Positions 59,389 to 64,000 of a stretch of 64,000 nt of DNA are shown here, piece after piece. Both the position numbers and the translations under genes were made by a program. Below the pieces are notes generated by a model, which saw only the letters and a program-made list of their open reading frames with translations, did no database searches and had not been told where the DNA came from. The stretch lies in contig JBEKDK010000016.1 of NCBI GenBank assembly GCA_050014395.1, positions 10,467 to 74,466 of the forward strand, given 5' to 3'. The first letter of the stretch is position 1, and every line of letters begins with the position of its first letter. The stretch comes from DASPOJ01 sp050014395. Lineage in GTDB: Bacteria > Acidobacteriota > Terriglobia > Acidiferrales > UBA7541.

Positions 59389-60358
59389 CACCGCTGGCGT
59401 TCGGCAGGAAATCCGCTCGGGCACGGCGACCAACGAGACGAAGCTCGCCGTTTGCGAGGGCGCCGTGTCGCTTGGGCCGCCCGAGCGCGTCGAGGCCCTG
59501 GCGATTCTCGCAAGCGATGCCAACACCGCGATCCAGCAGCGCGCGGCCAACACTCTTCTCGCTCTCCCGATAGCAACGGTGCTTGCGGCGCTCGCGATAC
59601 CGGACGCCGCGCCGCAACTATTTGGCTTTTGCGCTGCACATTGGGGTGACCGGCCGCGAGTGGCCGACGCGATGGCCATGAACGCGGCTTGCCCGCTCGA
59701 TTTGTTGCGCGTCGTTGCGCGCCAACTTTCGACCTCCGCCGTGCAGCATCTGCTCGACAATCTCGATCCGCTCAGCTCCGCGCCAGGTCTGATGGCGGCG
59801 CTTGTGGCGTCGTCGTCGCTGACGGCCGAACAGCGCGCGGAGTTGCAGGATCTACTGAAGGAAACTCCGGAGCCGGAGTCGGCGTTCGTTGAGGCTGCCG
59901 CGGAGGCCGTGCCCGATCCCGCAAAACGCCTCACGCTGCTGCAGCGCTTGGCAAAGATGCGCGTCGTCGAACGCGTGCAGCTTGCCCTAAAAGGCGGCCG
60001 CGAGGAGCGCATCCTGCTGATCAAGGACCCTTGCAAAGTGGTGCAGCGCGCCGTGTTGCAATCGCCGCGCATCACCGACCAGGAGATTGAATCCTTCGCC
60101 GGGATGACCATCTTGAGCGAAGAAGTGCTGCGCATGATCGCCACCAGCCGCGTGCATCGCAAAAACTACAACGTCGTGCACAACGTTATGTTTAACCCCA
60201 AGGCGCCGCTCGACGTCACGCTGCACATGCTGACCATGGTGACTCCAATGGACCTTAAGGTGCTCTCGAAGAGCCGCAACATTCCGGAAACGTTGCGCAC
60301 CGCAGCCTCGCGCCTGCACCTCCAGCGCACTATGAAGAAATCCGTGCTTGAGGAATAG
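59291..60358 (+). CDS. alpha-helical protein of unknown function downstream of the RodZ-like gene
   Basis: 355 residues from ATG 59291, but the first 31 overlap the RodZ-like gene in another frame and look non-coding in style. The sequence gains protein-like character at ISTAGVRQEIRSGTATNETK. An ATT at 59384, overlapping the upstream stop as ATTAG, could be the true, rare start codon. The body is a set of helical repeats (VEALAILASDANTAIQQRAANTLLALP, LLRVVARQLSTSAVQHLLDNL) with a conserved-looking basic C-terminus (YNVVHNVMFNPKAPLDVTLHML). I recognise the style from acidobacterial genomes but no named domain; it may be a HEAT-like protein-binding surface. Confidence 0.75.
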   Translation: MDKRCRRSDRPATRPAFGSLANRSLHRTVRTISTAGVRQEIRSGTATNETKLAVCEGAVSLGPPERVEALAILASDANTAIQQRAANTLLALPIATVLAALAIPDAAPQLFGFCAAHWGDRPRVADAMAMNAACPLDLLRVVARQLSTSAVQHLLDNLDPLSSAPGLMAALVASSSLTAEQRAELQDLLKETPEPESAFVEAAAEAVPDPAKRLTLLQRLAKMRVVERVQLALKGGREERILLIKDPCKVVQRAVLQSPRITDQEIESFAGMTILSEEVLRMIATSRVHRKNYNVVHNVMFNPKAPLDVTLHMLTMVTPMDLKVLSKSRNIPETLRTAASRLHLQRTMKKSVLEE

Positions 60359-60397
60359 ACGATTTAACGCGAAGACGTTGGCGGGCGGAATGATGCG

Positions 60398-61885
60398 CTA
60401 ATTGTGGGCGCCGGCCGGCGGTGCGGCCATCGATTTCTGCACGCGCATGCCCCAGACTTTTGCGGCGGCCACAATCTCCGCCTGATCGAGCGTGAGCGCT
60501 TGCCGGTCCAGCATCACGATGCGCCCGCCGATGACGACTGTGCGGACGTCGCTGCCCTGGAGCGAGTACACGATCTGCGCGTAGAGATTGTAGAGTGGCA
60601 CGGCGTGCGGCGCGTCAAGATCGAGCACGATCAAATCGGCTTTCTTGCCGGGCTCGAGCGAGCCGATCTCGGAGTCCATGTGAATCGCGCGCGCGCCGTC
60701 GATCGTCGCCATCTCAATGGCATGCTGCGCCGTCATCGCGCGCGGATCCATTTTCGTAATTTTCTGCAGCTTCGCGGCCAAATCCATCTCGCGCATCAAA
60801 TCAAGGTCGTTGTTGCTACCGGCCGGCCCGTCGGTGCCCAACCCCACCGCTACGCCGCCGGCTTCCAGCGCGCCGACCGGCATCACACCGCTCGCCAGCA
60901 GCATGTTTGAAGAAGGATTGTTCACGCAGCCGGTGTGATGCTCGGCAAGCAAACGAATATCGTCGGCATTCACCCAAATGCAGTGCGCGGCGATCACGTC
61001 CGGCCCCAGGAATCCGATGCGATCCAAATACGCGACGGGCGTGGCCTGGTTTTTCGCCAAGCTGTCGTCGAGTTCTTTCTTGGTTTCGGCCACGTGAATC
61101 ACGAGCGGCGCGTTGTAGCGGCGCGCCAGTTCCATCGCCGAGCGCAGCGTCTGCTCGGACGCGATGTAGATCGAATGCGGCGCGACGGCCGCCGTGATCA
61201 GCGGATCGCCCTTCCAGTGCTGCAAATATTTTTCGGTGTAGGCCAAGGCTTGCGGGACGCTCTTATTATCGGGCGCGGGAAAATCGATCAGCGTCTCGCC
61301 CAGGATGGCGCGCATGCCCGCGTCTTTGGTGACGCTCGCGACTGAGTCCTCGAAGTAATACATGTCCACGTACGTCGTAATTCCGCTCTGCATCATTTCG
61401 AGTACGCCAAGGCGCGTACCGTCGGCGACAAACGGTTCGGTAACGTTGCGCGCCTCTGCGGGGAAAATATAGTTCGTCAGCCAATCCTGCAGCGTGACGT
61501 CGTTGGCGATGCCGCGCAGCAGCGTCATCGCGGCATGCGCATGAGCGTTGATCAAGCCGGGCATCACCAAACGTCCCTGCGCTTCGACGCGCTGCTGCGG
61601 CAAATAGCGCGCTTCCAGCTCGGCGCGCGGGCCCACGGCCACAATGGTATCGCCGCGCACAGCGATGGCACCGTCTTCGATCACGCGCCGCGACGCATCC
61701 ATCGTGACGACAGTTCCGCCTTCGATCAACAAACTGACTTTCTCTTTCGAGTTCGCGGCTGCCGCATCGGGCTTTGTCGTCTGCGCTCGCGTCCCACAAA
61801 CGCACGAAATCAAAATCGCGCAAAGCCACACCGCCCGCAGCGCGCGCCAAGACGAGACACCAGGCTTTCTTACGATTTCATGCAT
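60398..61885 (-). CDS. amidohydrolase, S-adenosylhomocysteine/methylthioadenosine deaminase-like, probably exported
   Basis: 495 residues. Metal ligands are visible in INAHAHAAMTLLRG (HxH), VIHVAET, AAHCIWV and GLGTDGPAGSNNDLD, all in the order of the TRZ/ATZ/MtaD branch of amidohydrolases. The N-terminus carries a basic front and a hydrophobic segment (ALRAVWLCAILISCVCGTRA), suggesting export, unlike cytoplasmic MtaD. It ends the nucleoside operon, 33 nt after cdd, which fits deamination of an adenosine- or cytosine-like compound. The substrate is not fixed by motif. ATG 61885 is preceded by AGGTGG; a TTG seven codons upstream is rejected. Confidence 0.87.
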   Translation of the reverse strand: MHEIVRKPGVSSWRALRAVWLCAILISCVCGTRAQTTKPDAAAANSKEKVSLLIEGGTVVTMDASRRVIEDGAIAVRGDTIVAVGPRAELEARYLPQQRVEAQGRLVMPGLINAHAHAAMTLLRGIANDVTLQDWLTNYIFPAEARNVTEPFVADGTRLGVLEMMQSGITTYVDMYYFEDSVASVTKDAGMRAILGETLIDFPAPDNKSVPQALAYTEKYLQHWKGDPLITAAVAPHSIYIASEQTLRSAMELARRYNAPLVIHVAETKKELDDSLAKNQATPVAYLDRIGFLGPDVIAAHCIWVNADDIRLLAEHHTGCVNNPSSNMLLASGVMPVGALEAGGVAVGLGTDGPAGSNNDLDLMREMDLAAKLQKITKMDPRAMTAQHAIEMATIDGARAIHMDSEIGSLEPGKKADLIVLDLDAPHAVPLYNLYAQIVYSLQGSDVRTVVIGGRIVMLDRQALTLDQAEIVAAAKVWGMRVQKSMAAPPAGAHN

Positions 61886-61918
61886 GAGCCACCACCTGCG
61901 GGACACGCAATGCCAGCT

Positions 61919-62323
61919 TCACAGAAACGACGAATCGAACGGTTTGGGGAAAAGCTGCGACATCCGGTGGATTTCCACTTTGCCTTTCAAATTCGCCAGC
62001 ACAATTTCCGCGTCGCCGCAGAACTCCCACAAAATTTGCCGGCACGCGCCGCATGGAGGCGTGAGGCGATCGGTGTCCGCGACGACGGCCACGGCGTCAA
62101 ATTTGCGCTCGCCTTCGGAAAGGGCCTTGAAGATCGCGACGCGCTCCGCGCAAAGCGTGAGTCCGTACGTGGCGTTTTCGACGTTACAGCCGGTGAACAC
62201 GCGCCCCGACGTTGCGCGCACCGACGCGCCGACACGGAATTTCGAGAACGGCGCGTGCGCGTGCTCGCGCGCACCGCGAGCGGCTTCGATCAAAGCATCG
62301 CGCTGCGAATCGCGTTCGCTCAT
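61919..62323 (-). CDS. cdd: cytidine deaminase
   Basis: 134 residues, the short homotetrameric type. The zinc/catalytic sites are NVENATYGLTLCAERVA (CAE) and TPPCGACRQILWEF (PCxxC). It converts cytidine and deoxycytidine to uridines. ATG 62323 overlaps the stop of the purine nucleoside phosphorylase gene as ATGA; the longest frame would extend 46 codons back into that gene and is rejected. A ~15-residue tail after VLANLKGKVEIHRMSQLFP is normal. Confidence 0.95.
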   Translation of the reverse strand: MSERDSQRDALIEAARGAREHAHAPFSKFRVGASVRATSGRVFTGCNVENATYGLTLCAERVAIFKALSEGERKFDAVAVVADTDRLTPPCGACRQILWEFCGDAEIVLANLKGKVEIHRMSQLFPKPFDSSFL

Positions 62324-63186
62324 GCCAACTCCGCCGCAATCCGCGGGATCACCGCCGAAAGCAACGCTACAAACGAATGTTTCACGCGCTCGCCGGTTTC
62401 CAGAACTTCCTCGGCCGTGATCGGCTGATCCAGAATGCCGGCGGCCATATTCGTCACGCACGAAATTCCGAGCACGCGAATTCCCAGGTGCCCCGCGGCG
62501 ATCGCTTCCGGCACCGTGGACATCCCCACCAAGTCCGCTCCGAGCGCGCGCAGCGCACGAATCTCCGCGGGCGTCTCGTAGCTCGGCCCGGTCATCGCGG
62601 CGTAAACGCCCTCGAAACTTTCCAGGCCGAGCCGAGCAGTCTCCTCGAGCGCAATCTTGCGATAAGCCGGCTCATAAAGCTTGGACATATCCGGGAAGCG
62701 CACGCCGAAGCGCGTGTCGTTCGGCCCAATCAACGGATTGGTGCCTTGCAGATTGATGTGATCGCGCAGCACCACCAAGCACCCCTGATTGTATTCCCGG
62801 CTGATTCCGCCGGCGGCGTTAGTCAGAATCACGGCGCGCACGCCCAGCCTTGCCAGCACGCGCATCGGGAAAATCACTTCCTTCTGCGAATAGCCCTCGT
62901 AAAAATGCACTCGCCCTTGCATCACGGCGACGGGAACCTTGCCAACTTCGCCGATCACCAAGCGGCCCGCGTGACCCATAGCTGTCGAGCGCGGAAAATT
63001 GGGAATCTTCGCGTAGTCAATGCGCGTACCCCGGGCCAAACCATCGGCGAATGCGCCCAGGCCGCTGCCCAGCACCAGCGCGATGCGCGGCCGCAAACGA
63101 GTACGCGCGCGGATAAACTTCGCGGCTCGCTCGGCGCGCGCGAAATCGTCGCCGGACTGCGCCGCTCGGGATCGGTCAGGGCTCAT
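62320..63186 (-). CDS. punA: purine nucleoside phosphorylase (trimeric type)
   Basis: 288 residues: LVLGSGLGAFADGL (phosphate loop), VMQGRVHFYEGY, NAAGGISREYNQG, and AMTGPSYETPAEIRALRALGADLVGMSTVPE, which binds base and sugar. The family splits purine nucleosides with phosphate to base and ribose-1-phosphate. ATG 63186 overlaps the nupC stop as ATGA, fixing the start by coupling; a longer frame adds 55 codons over nupC and is rejected. A helical N-terminal extension of about 20 residues precedes the core. Confidence 0.95.
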   Translation of the reverse strand: MSPDRSRAAQSGDDFARAERAAKFIRARTRLRPRIALVLGSGLGAFADGLARGTRIDYAKIPNFPRSTAMGHAGRLVIGEVGKVPVAVMQGRVHFYEGYSQKEVIFPMRVLARLGVRAVILTNAAGGISREYNQGCLVVLRDHINLQGTNPLIGPNDTRFGVRFPDMSKLYEPAYRKIALEETARLGLESFEGVYAAMTGPSYETPAEIRALRALGADLVGMSTVPEAIAAGHLGIRVLGISCVTNMAAGILDQPITAEEVLETGERVKHSFVALLSAVIPRIAAELA

Positions 63187-64000
63187 CGCGGCAAGAACAG
63201 GCCGACGATCGAAGCCGACATCAGATTCGCCATCGTACCCGCCATCATGGCGCGAATGCCCAGACGCGCCAAATCGTCGCGGCGGTTGGGAGCCAGGGCA
63301 CTGATCCCGCCGATCTGAATGCCGATCGAACTGAAGTTCGCAAATCCGCACAGCGCGAACGTAGCGATCGTGAACGAGCGCGGGTCCAGCGTCGCTTTCA
63401 TCGCCCCGAGTTGCGCGAACGCCACCAATTCATTCACCACCATACGAAGCCCCAGCAGGTTGCCGATTTTCGTGCAGTCATGCCACGGAATGCCGATCAC
63501 CCACGCGACCGGCGCAAATGCCCAGCCGAAAATTTGTTGCAGGCTCGAGGGAAACCATGCCACGTGGTGAAGTGCGAGCCAATTGTGCGTGCCGCCCATG
63601 ATGCCGTTGATCAGCGCGATCAGCGCCAGGAACGCGATCAGCATCGCCGCCACGTTGATCGCCAAGTGCAGGCCGTCGGTTGTGCCGCGCGCGATGGCCG
63701 CCAGGAAATTTGAATCTTTTTCCATCTTCGGCATTTCCACGTGGCCCCCCGTGCGCGGCGTTTCCGTCTCGGGCACGAACATCTTGGCCATCAGCAGCGT
63801 GCCGGGCGCCGTCATGATCACGGCCGTAAGCAAATGTTTGGCATCGACGCCGAACGCGATATACGCCGCCATAATTCCACCGGAAACGTGCGCCATGCCG
63901 CTGGTCATGATGGTCATCAGCTCCGATTGCGTGGCATCGGGCAGAAACGGGCGAATCGTAAGCGGCGCTTCCGTCTGCCCCATGAAAATGCTGGCCGCGA
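63183..64000 (-). CDS. nupC: NupC-family concentrative nucleoside transporter (5' part outside the window)
   Basis: The visible 272 codons are the C-terminal two-thirds of a CNT transporter: the signature GQTEAPLTIRPFLP (substrate site), SGMAHVSGGIMAAYIAFGVD, AINVAAMLIAFLALIALING and SFTIATFALCGFANFSSIGIQIGGISALAP. The family imports nucleosides with H+ or Na+. The gene continues past position 64000, so the first helices and the promoter are not visible. The downstream genes overlap in ATGA steps, forming a nucleoside uptake and salvage operon. Confidence 0.95.
   Translation of the reverse strand, partial: AASIFMGQTEAPLTIRPFLPDATQSELMTIMTSGMAHVSGGIMAAYIAFGVDAKHLLTAVIMTAPGTLLMAKMFVPETETPRTGGHVEMPKMEKDSNFLAAIARGTTDGLHLAINVAAMLIAFLALIALINGIMGGTHNWLALHHVAWFPSSLQQIFGWAFAPVAWVIGIPWHDCTKIGNLLGLRMVVNELVAFAQLGAMKATLDPRSFTIATFALCGFANFSSIGIQIGGISALAPNRRDDLARLGIRAMMAGTMANLMSASIVGLFLPR

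Noticed and set aside
1..64000. CRISPR arrays, insertion sequences, prophage or integrase
   Set aside because: No regularly spaced repeats, transposase, integrase or phage structural genes were seen other than the HK97-fold encapsulin, which is a cellular compartment gene here.

Overview
The window looks like a chromosomal segment of an Acidobacteriota bacterium. This is inferred from the high GC content, the PadR/ADOP-permease pair, the DUF4382-type lipoprotein, the fused LptC/LptA-like protein and the mixture of gene families; no rRNA is present to confirm it. It is mostly core-genome gene clusters, densely packed on both strands. I see no IS element, prophage or CRISPR array.

Layout. 1-959: left-truncated membrane sensor (TM, periplasmic domain, HAMP, PAS). 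1306-5133: lysine/diaminopimelate operon on the minus strand (dapE-like, dapB, dapA, dapD) behind a lysine riboswitch (L box) and its own promoter. 5286-7741: a B12-type radical SAM enzyme facing an outer-membrane protein. 7830-10953: a family 2A encapsulin shell gene and a cysteine desulfurase with a ~250-residue low-complexity N-terminal extension, i.e. a protein nanocompartment for sulfur metabolism, ended by a clear terminator. 11162-17252: GlsB-like protein, TonB, tRNA-Cys, galT, a YraN nuclease-fold protein, a class-III aminotransferase and cysS. 17433-19370: an EAL protein whose sensory N-terminus looks decayed. 19467-21803: a bacterial-microcompartment hexamer (BMC-H) next to a CoA-acylating-type aldehyde dehydrogenase with a ~195-residue C-terminal extension.

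21925-33462 is a long plus-strand run of envelope and housekeeping genes: LptC/LptA-like, lptB, rpoN, rapZ, msbA-like, yicC, gmk, rpoZ, coaBC and a family 4 uracil-DNA glycosylase. 33990-39474 is a minus-strand accessory stretch: WD40 propeller protein, alpha/beta hydrolase, a small ORF, a membrane protein and a DUF4382 lipoprotein. 39820-44503: priA, a site-2 protease, an HU protein and dcd. 44547-49735: ADOP permease with its PadR regulator, then nitroreductase, MarR regulator and SDR. Matching TCGTT-RY-AACGA palindromes precede both marR and the nitroreductase gene, and a different inverted repeat covers the padR -35. 50097-58099: TPR-like secreted protein, fis, purC, smc and a GAF-GGDEF protein. 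58336-60358: a RodZ-like protein and a helical unknown. 60398-64000: nucleoside salvage operon (nupC, purine nucleoside phosphorylase, cytidine deaminase, amidohydrolase) with ATGA overlaps, running off the right edge.

The most striking content is two unrelated self-assembling protein-shell systems within 12 kb: the encapsulin/cysteine desulfurase pair and the BMC-H/aldehyde dehydrogenase pair. Each enzyme carries a long low-complexity tail with short conserved-looking blocks that could be a loading signal. Promoters, operators and the riboswitch were found by reading both strands by eye; none has been scored computationally.
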